Position numbers and translations under genes: made by a program
Assembly: GCF_001412575.1 (NCBI RefSeq)
Contig: NZ_CP011834.1
Location: 1,240,001 to 1,304,000, forward strand
Source of the DNA: Limnohabitans sp. 103DPR2
Lineage (GTDB): Bacteria; Pseudomonadota; Gammaproteobacteria; Burkholderiales; Burkholderiaceae_C
Direction: 5' to 3'
Length of the DNA stretch: 64,000 nucleotides
Shown: in pieces, positions 54,805 to 63,817 of the stretch
Layout of the letters: each line of letters opens with the position of its first letter
Numbering within the stretch: position 1 is the stretch's first letter
Notes under the pieces: generated by a model
Seen by the model: only the letters and a program-made list of their open reading frames with translations
Told to the model about the DNA's origin: nothing
The model's database searches: none

Positions 54805-55554
54805 ATGCTGTCTATGAGCACACCCCATTCTTCCAAATTTTCTAGCGCCAATGTAGATCCTGCAGAGCTGGCCAAATTCTCTGAACTGGCCCATCGTTGG
54901 TGGGACACAGAAAGCGAATTCCGCCCGCTGCATCAAATCAACCCTTTGCGTTTGAATTGGATTCAAAGTTTGGCGCCATTGGCTGGCAAAAAAGTGGTCG
55001 ACATCGGTTGTGGTGGCGGCATTTTGTCTGACGCCATGGCCAGACAAGGTGCACAAGTACTGGGTGCCGATTTGGCGGTGAAGTCTTTGAAAGTGGCGCA
55101 GTTGCACGCGTTGGAGGCTGGCACGCAAGGCGTGCAGTACAGAGAAATAAGCGCGGAAGACTTGGCACTCGAACAAGCTGGTCAATTTGATGTGGTCACC
55201 TGCATGGAAATGTTGGAGCATGTGCCCGATCCTGCTGCGGTCGTTCAGGCTTGCGCCAAATTGGTCAAGCCGGGTGGCTGGGTGTTCTTTTCAACTTTGA
55301 ACCGCAACCCCAAGTCATTTTTGTTTGCGGTGGTCGGGGCTGAGTATGTGCTCAATCTGTTGCCCAAAGGCACGCACGAATATGCCCGCATGATCAAGCC
55401 CAGTGAACTGGCCGATTGGGTTCGCGCCTTTGGCCTCGATGTGATGCAAATGAAGGGCATGGGTTACAACCCTTTCACCAAGGTCTATGCCATGGGCAAT
55501 GACACCGACGTGAACTATTTGATGGCCACGCAAAAGCCATTCGATCCAGCCTGA
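54805..55554 (+). CDS. ubiG: ubiquinone biosynthesis O-methyltransferase UbiG
   Basis: This 249-residue SAM-dependent methyltransferase performs both O-methylations of ubiquinone biosynthesis. It has the family start [21 protein letters not shown], then [12 protein letters not shown]. The SAM site is [19 protein letters not shown], and the next motif is [11 protein letters not shown]. The ATG at 54805 follows GGAGACA closely; an in-frame ATG at 54814 is an alternative. The gph gene starts eight bases after its stop, so they are cotranscribed. Confidence 0.95.
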   Translation: MLSMSTPHSSKFSSANVDPAELAKFSELAHRWWDTESEFRPLHQINPLRLNWIQSLAPLAGKKVVDIGCGGGILSDAMARQGAQVLGADLAVKSLKVAQLHALEAGTQGVQYREISAEDLALEQAGQFDVVTCMEMLEHVPDPAAVVQACAKLVKPGGWVFFSTLNRNPKSFLFAVVGAEYVLNLLPKGTHEYARMIKPSELADWVRAFGLDVMQMKGMGYNPFTKVYAMGNDTDVNYLMATQKPFDPA

Positions 55555-55562
55555 GATCATTC

Positions 55563-56231
55563 ATGATGAAATTTGAAAATGTTCAGGCGGTGTTGTTTGA
55601 TTTAGACGGCACCCTCATCGACAGTGCGCCTGATTTAGGCGCGGCCGTTGACAAGATGCGTGTTGACCGCGGCATGTCTTCTTTGCCTTTGTCGCATTAC
55701 CGTCCCATGGCCGGTGCAGGCGCTCGCGGCATGATTGGCTTGGCCTTTGGCTTCACACCCGATCATCCTGATTACGAGGCCATGAAAGAAGAGTTTTTCC
55801 AAAACTACGAAGCGTGCATGACCCAGCGCACCTTTGCTTTTGAGGGTGTGGCACACTTGATCGAGGCCTTGGTGGCGCGACAATTGCCGTGGGGCGTGGT
55901 CACCAACAAGTCAAAGCGATTTACGGAGCCGCTGACGCAAGGCATGCCCTTGTTTGCAAGCGCCTCGGTGGTGATCAGTGGTGATACCACGCCGCATGCC
56001 AAACCGCATCCAGCGCCTTTGTTGGAAGCCGCCAAGCGTTTGAGCATCGATCCTGCGCGCTGTGTGTATGTCGGCGATGATGAGCGCGACATTGTGGCGG
56101 GTCATGCCGCAGCCATGAAAACGGTTGCTGCAACCTACGGCTATTTGGGCAGTCAATCGGACATTGCGTCATGGAAAGCTCATGCACAAATTCATGCGCC
56201 CCAGCACTTGCTGGACTTGCTGTCTGTTTGA
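55563..56231 (+). CDS. gph: phosphoglycolate phosphatase (HAD family)
   Basis: This 222-residue HAD-superfamily hydrolase probably removes phosphate from 2-phosphoglycolate formed during DNA repair or photorespiration-like side reactions. The HAD motifs are FDLDGTLIDSAPD (motif I), VVTNKSKR (motif II), KPHPAPLLEA with its Lys (motif III) and VGDDERD (motif IV). Two ATG codons in a row (55563, 55566) make the exact start uncertain. The ubiG-gph order is conserved, though the MurNAc-6P phosphatase MupP can look similar. Confidence 0.87.
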   Translation: MMKFENVQAVLFDLDGTLIDSAPDLGAAVDKMRVDRGMSSLPLSHYRPMAGAGARGMIGLAFGFTPDHPDYEAMKEEFFQNYEACMTQRTFAFEGVAHLIEALVARQLPWGVVTNKSKRFTEPLTQGMPLFASASVVISGDTTPHAKPHPAPLLEAAKRLSIDPARCVYVGDDERDIVAGHAAAMKTVAATYGYLGSQSDIASWKAHAQIHAPQHLLDLLSV

Positions 56232-56272
56232 GTGACTGGCTTTGCACAGCTTGATGTGTGGCGCGACTTGAC

Positions 56273-57358
56273 ATGACGATGTCTCAAATTCAAGCCATCC
56301 GCGAGCGGGTGCGTCGCTTGGGTGCAAGGCCTGCACACGAGCTGCGTATCTTGCGATTGTGGGCGCAAGCCAAACCGCAAAACAGTGGCCGACGTCCCTT
56401 AGAGAGTTTCATGCCGACGGCTTTGCGCGAGGACTTGGCGCAACTGACGGACGACTTGAACGGCTTGTTGCGTTTGCAATCTGCGCATCCTGCCGAAGAT
56501 GGCTCGGTTCGGTGGCTGTTGGCTTTGCAAGACGGACAAACCTTGGAAACCGTTGGTTTGCCACGCGACGGCTTGTGTGTGTCATCACAAGTTGGGTGTG
56601 CCGTGGGTTGTGTGTTTTGCATGACCGGTCGAGATGGTTTGATTCGTCAGGTGGGCAGTGCAGAAATTGTGGCGCAGGTTGCTTTTGCCAGGTTACACCG
56701 ACCTGTCAAAAAAGTGGTCTTCATGGGCATGGGCGAGCCTGCGCACAATTTGGACAATGTGATGGAAGCCATTGAGGTATTGGGCACTGTGGGCAACATC
56801 GCCCACAAGTCTTTGGTGTTTTCAACCGTCGGCGATCCCCGTGTGTTTGAATGCTTGCCAATGGGTTTGGTCAAGCCAGCCTTGGCTGTGTCTTTGCACA
56901 CCACACGTGCCGATTTGCGCGCGCAATTGTTGCCGCGTGCACCCAAAATGTCGCCCGAAGAATTGGTCGAAGCGGCAGAGGTGTATGCGCGCCAAACCGG
57001 TTACCCCATTCAATACCAATGGACATTGCTTGAAGGTGTGAACGACTCTGAAGAAGAGTTGGAGGGCATCGTTCGTTTGCTCAAAGGCAAATACGCCTTG
57101 ATGAACATGATTCCTTACAACGCCATCGATGACTTGCCCTTCAAGCGGCCTTCGTGGGAGCGGGCTGCAGAAATGGCGCGCACTTTGCACCGCCGCGGCA
57201 TTTTGACCAAGCTGAGAAATTCAGCCGGTCAAGATGTGGAGGGGGGGTGTGGACAGTTGAGAGCGCGTGAACTTCAATCTGCATTGAATGAGCCACCCGT
57301 TATGAACGGGACCTCGCCCATTCACTTCGTCAAAGCAAAGCCAGCAACCGTTTTGTAA
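56273..57358 (+). CDS. RlmN-like radical-SAM RNA methyltransferase
   Basis: This 361-residue radical-SAM methyltransferase is of the RlmN/Cfr family, which methylates an adenine carbon in rRNA or tRNA. The cluster motif C-x3-C-x2-C is CAVGCVFC (about residues 109-116), preceded by LCVSSQ with the conserved Cys of the active site. The methyl-carrier Cys lies in GGCGQL near residue 330. MGMGEPAHNLDNV binds SAM. Main-line RlmN usually lies near ndk and the pilus genes, so this could be a second family member in this genome (inference). ATG 56273 or 56279 is likely; the GTG at 56258 is less so. The last 37 bases overlap the flavin monooxygenase gene on the other strand. Confidence 0.85.
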   Translation: MTMSQIQAIRERVRRLGARPAHELRILRLWAQAKPQNSGRRPLESFMPTALREDLAQLTDDLNGLLRLQSAHPAEDGSVRWLLALQDGQTLETVGLPRDGLCVSSQVGCAVGCVFCMTGRDGLIRQVGSAEIVAQVAFARLHRPVKKVVFMGMGEPAHNLDNVMEAIEVLGTVGNIAHKSLVFSTVGDPRVFECLPMGLVKPALAVSLHTTRADLRAQLLPRAPKMSPEELVEAAEVYARQTGYPIQYQWTLLEGVNDSEEELEGIVRLLKGKYALMNMIPYNAIDDLPFKRPSWERAAEMARTLHRRGILTKLRNSAGQDVEGGCGQLRARELQSALNEPPVMNGTSPIHFVKAKPATVL

Positions 57359-58548
57359 TGGTCTGAAATTTGACGCAATTCGTCCTGACTGATCAGGTCG
57401 TCAATGTGCCGGAAAGGTTTGCCACCACTGAGTTCGTCTGCTTTCATGATGATGAAGTCGGGCGGCACACTCCGATTGGTTTCAACCACTTTGGCCGTGG
57501 GTGCCAAGCGCAAGCTTTCATAAGATTTGAGCGCCTCTTGGGGGTCAGCGTGTTGGCTGAGTTGTTCTGCCAAAGTTCTGGCATCAATCAAGGCCTGCGC
57601 TGAACCATTGGAGCCGCGTGGGTACATGGGGTGGGCGGCATCGCCCATCAGAGTGACGCGGCCTTGTGTCCAGAACGGCAGGGCGTTTTTGTCCACCATG
57701 GGATATTCAAATACTTTGTCGGCCTTCATGATCAACTCGGGGACGTCCAAGAAGTCAAAGTGCCAGTCTTTGTAGATTTCAGCGCAAACCGCTGGATCGC
57801 CAGCGCGGTTCCAATCGTTCATGACTGCATTGGGTTTTTGCAACTCGGCCACCCAATTGATGAGTTGATTGCCTTTGCCGTCCACGTTGTCAATGATGGG
57901 GTAAATGACCATCTTGCCGGTTTCCACAGTGCCAATGCGCAGGTAACTTTTGCCAGTGAGGATGGGCGGGTGAACGGTGACACCGCGCCAAGTGTTGATG
58001 CCCGCAAAGCAAAGCTGATCTTGCGGATGCATTTGTTTGCGGATGACTGAATTGACGCCATCGCAGGCCACAGCAATTTGAGCGGTGTGCGTTTCGGCGG
58101 TTTGTGTGTGGGCGTTAGAAAATTCAAGCTGCACGCCATCTTTGTCTTGTGAAAAGCCTGTGCAACGCATGCCTGTGTGAACTTTGTCTTTTCCCAAGCG
58201 CTTGACTGCGGCCTCGAACAAAATGCGATGCAATTTGCCGCGGTGAATGCCAATTTCTGGCAAGGTGTAACCGGCATGGCGGCCGCGTGGCTCTTTGTAA
58301 ACGTACTGGCCATGCTGTGTGTAGAACACACTTTCGAGATTTTCAATGCCGGCTGCTTCAAGTTCAGCTTGCACTCCAAGCGCTGACAGTTCACGCATGG
58401 CGTGGGGGAGCAGGGTAATGCCAACACCAATTTCTTTGACGTCCATCACACTTTCAAAGACATCGCAGTCAATGCCTCTTTGATGCAAGCCCAAGGCAAA
58501 ACTCAGGCCGGCAATCCCACCGCCCACAATTGCGATGTTCATGCTCAT
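57322..58548 (-). CDS. FAD-dependent monooxygenase (PhzS/aromatic hydroxylase-like)
   Basis: This 408-residue flavoprotein monooxygenase is of the class A aromatic hydroxylase group. It has the FAD-binding GxGxxG at the N-terminus (IAIVGGGIAGLSFALGLHQRG) and the second FAD motif GDAAHPMYPRGSNGSAQALID. That MYPxGSNG stretch recalls PhzS-like enzymes. It inserts one oxygen atom into an aromatic or heterocyclic substrate using NAD(P)H; the substrate is unknown. Its ATG overlaps the upstream Bug receptor stop as ATGA, suggesting that this receptor delivers the substrate or its precursor (inference). Confidence 0.85.
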   Translation of the reverse strand: MSMNIAIVGGGIAGLSFALGLHQRGIDCDVFESVMDVKEIGVGITLLPHAMRELSALGVQAELEAAGIENLESVFYTQHGQYVYKEPRGRHAGYTLPEIGIHRGKLHRILFEAAVKRLGKDKVHTGMRCTGFSQDKDGVQLEFSNAHTQTAETHTAQIAVACDGVNSVIRKQMHPQDQLCFAGINTWRGVTVHPPILTGKSYLRIGTVETGKMVIYPIIDNVDGKGNQLINWVAELQKPNAVMNDWNRAGDPAVCAEIYKDWHFDFLDVPELIMKADKVFEYPMVDKNALPFWTQGRVTLMGDAAHPMYPRGSNGSAQALIDARTLAEQLSQHADPQEALKSYESLRLAPTAKVVETNRSVPPDFIIMKADELSGGKPFRHIDDLISQDELRQISDHYKTVAGFALTK

Positions 58549-59543
58549 TCCCCTTTGATGTTTTGGGCCTTGATCAGATCGGCCCAGCGCGTTGCGTCTT
58601 TTTCAACCAGCTTGCCAAACTCTTCGGGGGTGCTGTTGGCGGGGTCCATCCCTTGAGGCTGAAAAGCCTTTTGAATTTCTTCGCTGGCCAAGATGGTTTT
58701 GATCTCTTTGTTCAGGGCTTGGACAATGTCGTTGGGTGTATTTTTGGGCGCAAAGATGCCGTACCACATGTCCACATTCACCTTGCCTGTTTTGGCTTCA
58801 GCCAGTGTCGGCACGTTGGGCAGGAGGGGGTGACGTTGATCGCTGCCAATGCCCAAAGCCACCAGTTTGCCGGCCTTGATTTGAGGCAAGGCCACATGGA
58901 TCGGCAAGAACATGGCATCCACTTGGCCGCCCAACAAATCAGAAACAGCAGGCGCAGTGCCGCGGTAGGGGATGTGCGTTAGAAACACTTGGGCTGTGTT
59001 CTTGAACAATTCCATCGACAAGTGATGCGGTGTGCCCACACCAGGGGAAGCGTAATTGATGCGACCAGGATTGGCCTTGGCAGCAGCCACCAATTCAGCA
59101 GCTGTTTTGAAATTAGACTTGGGATGGGTGACCAACAAAAGTTGCCCCCAGCTCGTCAAGATGACAGGCGCAAGGTCTTTCACAGGGTCAAAACTGAGGC
59201 CTGCATAAAGGCTGCGGTTCATTACCAAAGTGTTGACGCTGACCAGCAGCGTTTGACCATCGGGTGCGGCGCGCACAACCGACTCTGTGCCAATGTTGCC
59301 TGAGGCGCCTACTTTGTTTTCGACCACCACCGGTCTGCCCAAGCGCTGCGCAAGTCGAGGACCCACTGTGCGCGCAATGAGGTCAATGCCTGTACCCGGT
59401 GTGAAGGGCACAATCAATTTGATGGGCGCTTGCGTTTGGGTCAATGCGGCAGGCGGTGTGCTTTGCGCCAAAGCGGGTGTGGCGGCCAAGGCGCCGGCGA
59501 GCAAAGAAAAAATCAGTTGGCTAGAGAATGTTCGACGTTTCAT
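58545..59543 (-). CDS. Bug/TctC-family periplasmic solute receptor
   Basis: This 332-residue periplasmic receptor has a signal peptide (MKRRTFSSQLIFSLLAGALAATPALAQ) and Bug signatures PIKLIVPFTPGTGIDLIAR and VENKVGASGNIGTE. The loop GVGTPHHLSMEL is also typical. No tctA or tctB permease genes lie near. It follows the DMT gene after eight bases and overlaps the flavin monooxygenase gene by four. Confidence 0.9.
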   Translation of the reverse strand: MKRRTFSSQLIFSLLAGALAATPALAQSTPPAALTQTQAPIKLIVPFTPGTGIDLIARTVGPRLAQRLGRPVVVENKVGASGNIGTESVVRAAPDGQTLLVSVNTLVMNRSLYAGLSFDPVKDLAPVILTSWGQLLLVTHPKSNFKTAAELVAAAKANPGRINYASPGVGTPHHLSMELFKNTAQVFLTHIPYRGTAPAVSDLLGGQVDAMFLPIHVALPQIKAGKLVALGIGSDQRHPLLPNVPTLAEAKTGKVNVDMWYGIFAPKNTPNDIVQALNKEIKTILASEEIQKAFQPQGMDPANSTPEEFGKLVEKDATRWADLIKAQNIKGE

Positions 59544-59550
59544 GTTTTGA

Positions 59551-60462
59551 TTATTTCACTTTCGGAAAAATTCCGCTCGACAGGGCTGTGCCAAAAACGA
59601 CCACCACGCCCAGCAAGACCATGCTCAGCGTGACTGTTTCGTTCAAAAAAGCCACACCGTAAATCAGGGCAAAGACAGGGATCAAAAAAGTCACCGTCAA
59701 GGCTTTGGCCGGCCCAGCCCGGTTCACCAATCTGAAGTAGAGGATGTAGGCAATGCCAGTGCAAGCCACGCCAAGTACCATCAGGGCACCCCAAGCTTTG
59801 AGGCTTGGCATCACGGAGGGCATGGCCCAAAAGGCTGGCAAGGTCAGTGCCAGGGTGGCGCCCAATTGACTGCCGCTGGCTGAAACCAAGGGCGGCAGAT
59901 TGGGCAAAAACTTTTTAGTAAAACTGCCCGAGATGGCATAGCAAATGGTGGCCAACAAGCAAGCGGCGATGGCCGTGTATTGCCCCCAGGCACTTGCATC
60001 TGGGTTGGCGGCGCTGTGGTCGGTGGTTTGGTTGTTGGCCAAGACAGAGACACCTACAAAACCAATGATCAAACCTGCAATGCGCCAACGGTTCAGCCGG
60101 TCGCCAAGCCAGAGCCATGCAACCAAAGCAGCAAACAAGGGGACTGCTGCATTCAAGATGGCGGAAAGGCCAGTTGAGATGTGCATCACCGCGTAAGCAA
60201 ACAAGGCAAAAGGCAGTGCTGAATTGAAGGCACCTAAGCCAAGCACCAGTTTCCAGTGTTGTTTAAAAACAGGCCAGTGACCCTGTTGCAGCATGAACGG
60301 GCTCAAGAACAAAGTGGCCACAAAGACGCGCGTCCATGCCGTTGCCAAGGGGCCGAACTCGGAGGCACCCATCCGCATGAACAAAAACGAAGAGCCCCAC
60401 AAAGCAGCCAGCAAAAGGTAATCAACTCGCCAATCTTGCGAGTTGTCTTGAAGTGTTGTCAT
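59551..60462 (-). CDS. EamA/DMT-family transporter
   Basis: This 303-residue membrane transporter has two EamA repeats. The first begins VDYLLLAALWGSSFLFMRMGASEFGPL, with the WGSSF motif common in the family, and the second includes YAISGSFTKKF. About ten helices are expected. Substrate and direction are unknown. Its ATG shares one base with the stop of ogt, so the two genes are translationally coupled. Confidence 0.88.
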   Translation of the reverse strand: MTTLQDNSQDWRVDYLLLAALWGSSFLFMRMGASEFGPLATAWTRVFVATLFLSPFMLQQGHWPVFKQHWKLVLGLGAFNSALPFALFAYAVMHISTGLSAILNAAVPLFAALVAWLWLGDRLNRWRIAGLIIGFVGVSVLANNQTTDHSAANPDASAWGQYTAIAACLLATICYAISGSFTKKFLPNLPPLVSASGSQLGATLALTLPAFWAMPSVMPSLKAWGALMVLGVACTGIAYILYFRLVNRAGPAKALTVTFLIPVFALIYGVAFLNETVTLSMVLLGVVVVFGTALSSGIFPKVK

Positions 60463-61001
60463 TATTTGGCGACCGACGAAGGCCTTAACGCGTTTTCAAG
60501 TTGCAGCAGCGCTTGCTTGCGCCAAAGACCGCCCGCGTAGCCGGTGAGTTGCCCTTGGCCACCCAGCACCCGGTGGCATGGGATCAAAATGCTGATGGGA
60601 TTGCGACCAATGGCTGTGCCCACTGCTCTGACGGCGCTGGGTTTGCCAATGGCTGCGGCTAACTCGCCATAACTGCAAGTGGCGCCATGTGGAATGCTCA
60701 GGAGCGCTTGCCAAACAGCTTGTTGAAACGCTGTGCCGCCGCTGAGGTCAAGGGAAAGGCTCTTGAGCCATTGGCGTGCGGCTTGTTGGCGTGGCAATTG
60801 AGATTGGCCGTAATCACGCAACAATGCTTCTGCTTTGCGCAGCGTGGCGTTGTGGGGCGATTCTTGCCAAGTGCTGATGTTGGGGTAATGTTTTTGACCC
60901 TCAAACCAAGCGCCATTCAGGCCATCCGGACTGGCAGACAAGGTGATCTGCCCCCAAGGGCTTTGGATCTGTTTGAAGCAAGTTTGGCGATGAAATTGCA
61001 T
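60462..61001 (-). CDS. ogt: methylated-DNA--protein-cysteine methyltransferase
   Basis: This 179-residue suicide repair protein takes methyl groups from O6-methylguanine in DNA onto a cysteine. The active site is PCHRV, followed by GYAGGLWRKQALLQLE, and FQQAVWQALLSIPHG with YGELAAAIGKPSAVRAV upstream; these are the standard C-terminal domain motifs. The N-terminal domain is short, fitting a stand-alone Ogt. It is the first gene of a minus-strand operon. Only 76 bases separate it from the divergent phosphomutase gene. Confidence 0.93.
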   Translation of the reverse strand: MQFHRQTCFKQIQSPWGQITLSASPDGLNGAWFEGQKHYPNISTWQESPHNATLRKAEALLRDYGQSQLPRQQAARQWLKSLSLDLSGGTAFQQAVWQALLSIPHGATCSYGELAAAIGKPSAVRAVGTAIGRNPISILIPCHRVLGGQGQLTGYAGGLWRKQALLQLENALRPSSVAK

Positions 61002-61077
61002 GCGGCAATCGTATCCGATTTAGGGCGCATCCACCTACAATGGAGTCCTGTTTGCACCTCTTATAGGTTGGTACTTT

Positions 61078-62481
61078 ATGCAAGTGACGGCATCCATTTT
61101 CAAGGCGTACGACATTCGCGGAACCTACCCCCGGACCCTGAATGAAGACTTGGCCGAAGGCTTGGGTAAAGCCTTTGGCACTATGGCCTTGAAAGAGGGG
61201 CGCAACACCGTGGCAGTGGGCCGAGATGGCCGCTTGAGTGGCCCCACTTTGTCCAGTGCCTTGATGCGCGGCTTGGTGTCGGTGGGCATCCAAGTGATTG
61301 ACGTGGGCATGACCACCACGCCCCAGCTTTACTTTGCCGCCCACACCCTCTGTGACAGCGGCATTCAAGTCACAGGCAGTCACAACCCCAAAGACGACAA
61401 CGGTTTCAAAATGGTGTTGGGCGGTCGTGCCATTTATGGCGATGAAATTCAAACACTGCGCCAACTCATCGAGTCCGAGTCTTGGGTGCTGTCCAATGCG
61501 GGTAAGGTGCAATCGGCAGACATCATGCCGGCGTACATTCAAAGAATTGTGAGCGGCATTCAACTCAGCCGTCCTATGAAAATTGTGGTCGATTCAGGCA
61601 ATGGCATTGCCGGCGCAAGTGCCCCCGGCATCTTTCGTGCAATTGGTTGCGAGGTGATTGAACTGTTCAGCGAGGTGGACGGTCATTTCCCCAATCACCA
61701 CCCTGACCCTAGCAAGCCTGAAAATCTTCAAGACCTGATCGCTACTTTGAAAAGTTCAGGCGCTGAACTGGGCTTGGCCTTTGATGGCGACGGCGATCGC
61801 TTGGGCATCGTCACCCAAGATGGCGAAACCATTTACCCCGATCGTCAGATGCAACTGTTTGCCCAAGATGTGCTGAGCCGCATTCCGCAGGGCACCATTT
61901 TGTTTGATGTCAAATGCTCGCAGCGTTTGGCGCCCGCCATTCGTGCCGCAGGCGGCACGCCGTTGATGTACAAAACGGGCCACTCTTTGATCAAAGCCAA
62001 GATGAAAGAGATTGAAGCTGGCGGCGGCCAAGCACCTTTGGGTGGCGAGATGAGTGGGCATATCTTTTTCAAAGAACGTTGGTATGGTTTTGACGATGGC
62101 ACTTATGCAGGTTGTCGCTTGCTTGAAATCGTCAGCCGCAGTGCAGACGCCAACGCTGTGCTCAAATCGCTGCCCACCAGTTTCAGCACCCCCGAATTGA
62201 ATGTGGCTTGCCAAGAGGGGGAGCCGCATCAACTCACTGCGCAATTGCTAGCTGTGGCCTCGCAACACTTCAATGCACCTGCTGAAATCTCAAGCATCGA
62301 TGGCTTGCGTGTGGATTGGCCCGATGGCTTTGGCCTCATTCGCGCCTCCAACACCACGCCCGTGTTGGTGTTGCGATTTGAAGGCCACACGCAGGTGGCT
62401 TTGGACCGCATTGAGCATGCCATGTTGGCCTTGCTTCGCACCGTCAAGCCCGATGCGAAATTGCAGCATTCGGTCCACTGA
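61078..62481 (+). CDS. phosphomannomutase / phosphoglucomutase
   Basis: This 467-residue hexose-phosphate mutase is of the alpha-D-phosphohexomutase family. It makes mannose 1-phosphate or glucose 1-phosphate for lipopolysaccharide, exopolysaccharide or glycogen. The start IFKAYDIRGTYPRTL, the phosphoserine loop GSHNPKDDNG, the metal site AFDGDGDRLG and the sugar-binding GGEMSGHIFFKE are all present. It is close to the bifunctional AlgC/ManB type, but the preferred sugar is inference. The waaA gene follows in 22 bases. Confidence 0.92.
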   Translation: MQVTASIFKAYDIRGTYPRTLNEDLAEGLGKAFGTMALKEGRNTVAVGRDGRLSGPTLSSALMRGLVSVGIQVIDVGMTTTPQLYFAAHTLCDSGIQVTGSHNPKDDNGFKMVLGGRAIYGDEIQTLRQLIESESWVLSNAGKVQSADIMPAYIQRIVSGIQLSRPMKIVVDSGNGIAGASAPGIFRAIGCEVIELFSEVDGHFPNHHPDPSKPENLQDLIATLKSSGAELGLAFDGDGDRLGIVTQDGETIYPDRQMQLFAQDVLSRIPQGTILFDVKCSQRLAPAIRAAGGTPLMYKTGHSLIKAKMKEIEAGGGQAPLGGEMSGHIFFKERWYGFDDGTYAGCRLLEIVSRSADANAVLKSLPTSFSTPELNVACQEGEPHQLTAQLLAVASQHFNAPAEISSIDGLRVDWPDGFGLIRASNTTPVLVLRFEGHTQVALDRIEHAMLALLRTVKPDAKLQHSVH

Positions 62482-62503
62482 GCTTGACGGCCGAATCCAT
62501 TCT

Positions 62504-63817
62504 GTGAAATCAACTTTGTCCCTTTGGCTCTACAGCACACTGATGCAGTGGGCACAGCCCTTGTTGCGTCAAAAATTAAAGCGCCGCGCCAAGGCAGAAG
62601 CTTTGTATGGCCAATTTGTTGAGGAACGATTTGGTCACTACGCGCATGCCACCCAAGGTGAATGGGTGTGGGTTCATGCAGTGTCTTTGGGGGAAACGCG
62701 AACCGCCGGTATTTTGATCAAAGGCTTGCGCGAACAATATCCAAGCATGAAATTGCTGTTAACCCACGGTACAGCCACAGGCCGTGAAGAGGGCCAAAAG
62801 TTATTGCAGCCAGGCGATGTTCAAGTTTGGCAGCCTTGGGATTCGCTGGACGCTGTGACGCGATTTTTCAAAGCCTTTCAGCCTCGCCTTGGCCTGATCT
62901 TGGAAACTGAAGTTTGGCCCAATTGGGTTCGCTTTGCGCAGCAATTCAAGGTGCCTTTGGTGTTGGTCAATGCCCGCATGAGTGAAAAGTCCATGCGGCA
63001 AGCCTTGCGTTGGCCCTCGCTCATGAAGCCTGCCTACGCGGGTCTCCAAGCGGTCCTGGCCCAAACCCAAGACGATGCCACGCGGCTCCAAGTTTTAGGT
63101 GCCAAGGTGAAAAAAATCACCGGCAATTTAAAGTTTGACGCCACACCCGATGCAGCCCAAGTTGCAAAAGGTCAAGCTTGGCGTTCGCGCATTGCGATGC
63201 CCATCATCATGCTGGCCAGTTCACGCGAAGGTGAAGAGCGCTTGTGGTTGGATGCGTGGCAAAGCTTTGTGAAGTCCAACCCGGATGAGCACGTTCAGTG
63301 GCTGCTGGTGCCTCGTCATCCTCAGCGCGTGAACGAGGTGGTTCAGTTGATTGAGCAGCAAGGTTTTCAAGTGTCGCGCCGAAGTTCATGGGGGCAAGAA
63401 GAGGGCGCTTCGCCGCCCGTCAACGCTGCAGGTTCAACGATTTTCATGGGCGACAGCTTAGGGGAAATGGCGCTGTACTACAGCTTGGCCGATGTGGCCT
63501 TGTTGGGCGGCAGTTTTGAGCCCTTGGGAGGGCAAAACCTCATTGAGGCAGCGGCTTGCGGATGTCCTGTGGTGATGGGGCCACACACCTTTAACTTTGC
63601 AGAGGCTTCGGAGGCTGCATTGGCGGAGGGGGCTGCGTTGCGTGTGGCCAACATGGCCTTGGCCCTAGAGAGCGCCGTGGCACTGGTGCAAAACAGCGCG
63701 CTTTTAGAAAGTCAAGCCGCAAAAGCTTCAAGCTTTTCCAAACAACACGGCGGCGCCACGCAGCGCACAGCGGATGCTGTGCGCGAATGGTTGATCAAGG
63801 GTTCAGCAGTGCATTGA
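62504..63817 (+). CDS. waaA: 3-deoxy-D-manno-octulosonic acid transferase
   Basis: This 437-residue membrane-linked glycosyltransferase adds Kdo to lipid A. It starts with a hydrophobic anchor (VKSTLSLWLYSTLMQWAQPLL), then QFVEERFGHY and HAVSLGET, and the catalytic-Glu region LGLILETEVWPNW. The C-terminal domain has LGGSFEPLGGQNLIEAAACG. I prefer the GTG at 62504 because it gives the family's usual N-terminal helix; the frame is open from 62273 inside the mutase gene and has an ATG at 62543. The last 23 bases overlap the tolC-like gene on the other strand. Confidence 0.9.
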   Translation: MKSTLSLWLYSTLMQWAQPLLRQKLKRRAKAEALYGQFVEERFGHYAHATQGEWVWVHAVSLGETRTAGILIKGLREQYPSMKLLLTHGTATGREEGQKLLQPGDVQVWQPWDSLDAVTRFFKAFQPRLGLILETEVWPNWVRFAQQFKVPLVLVNARMSEKSMRQALRWPSLMKPAYAGLQAVLAQTQDDATRLQVLGAKVKKITGNLKFDATPDAAQVAKGQAWRSRIAMPIIMLASSREGEERLWLDAWQSFVKSNPDEHVQWLLVPRHPQRVNEVVQLIEQQGFQVSRRSSWGQEEGASPPVNAAGSTIFMGDSLGEMALYYSLADVALLGGSFEPLGGQNLIEAAACGCPVVMGPHTFNFAEASEAALAEGAALRVANMALALESAVALVQNSALLESQAAKASSFSKQHGGATQRTADAVREWLIKGSAVH

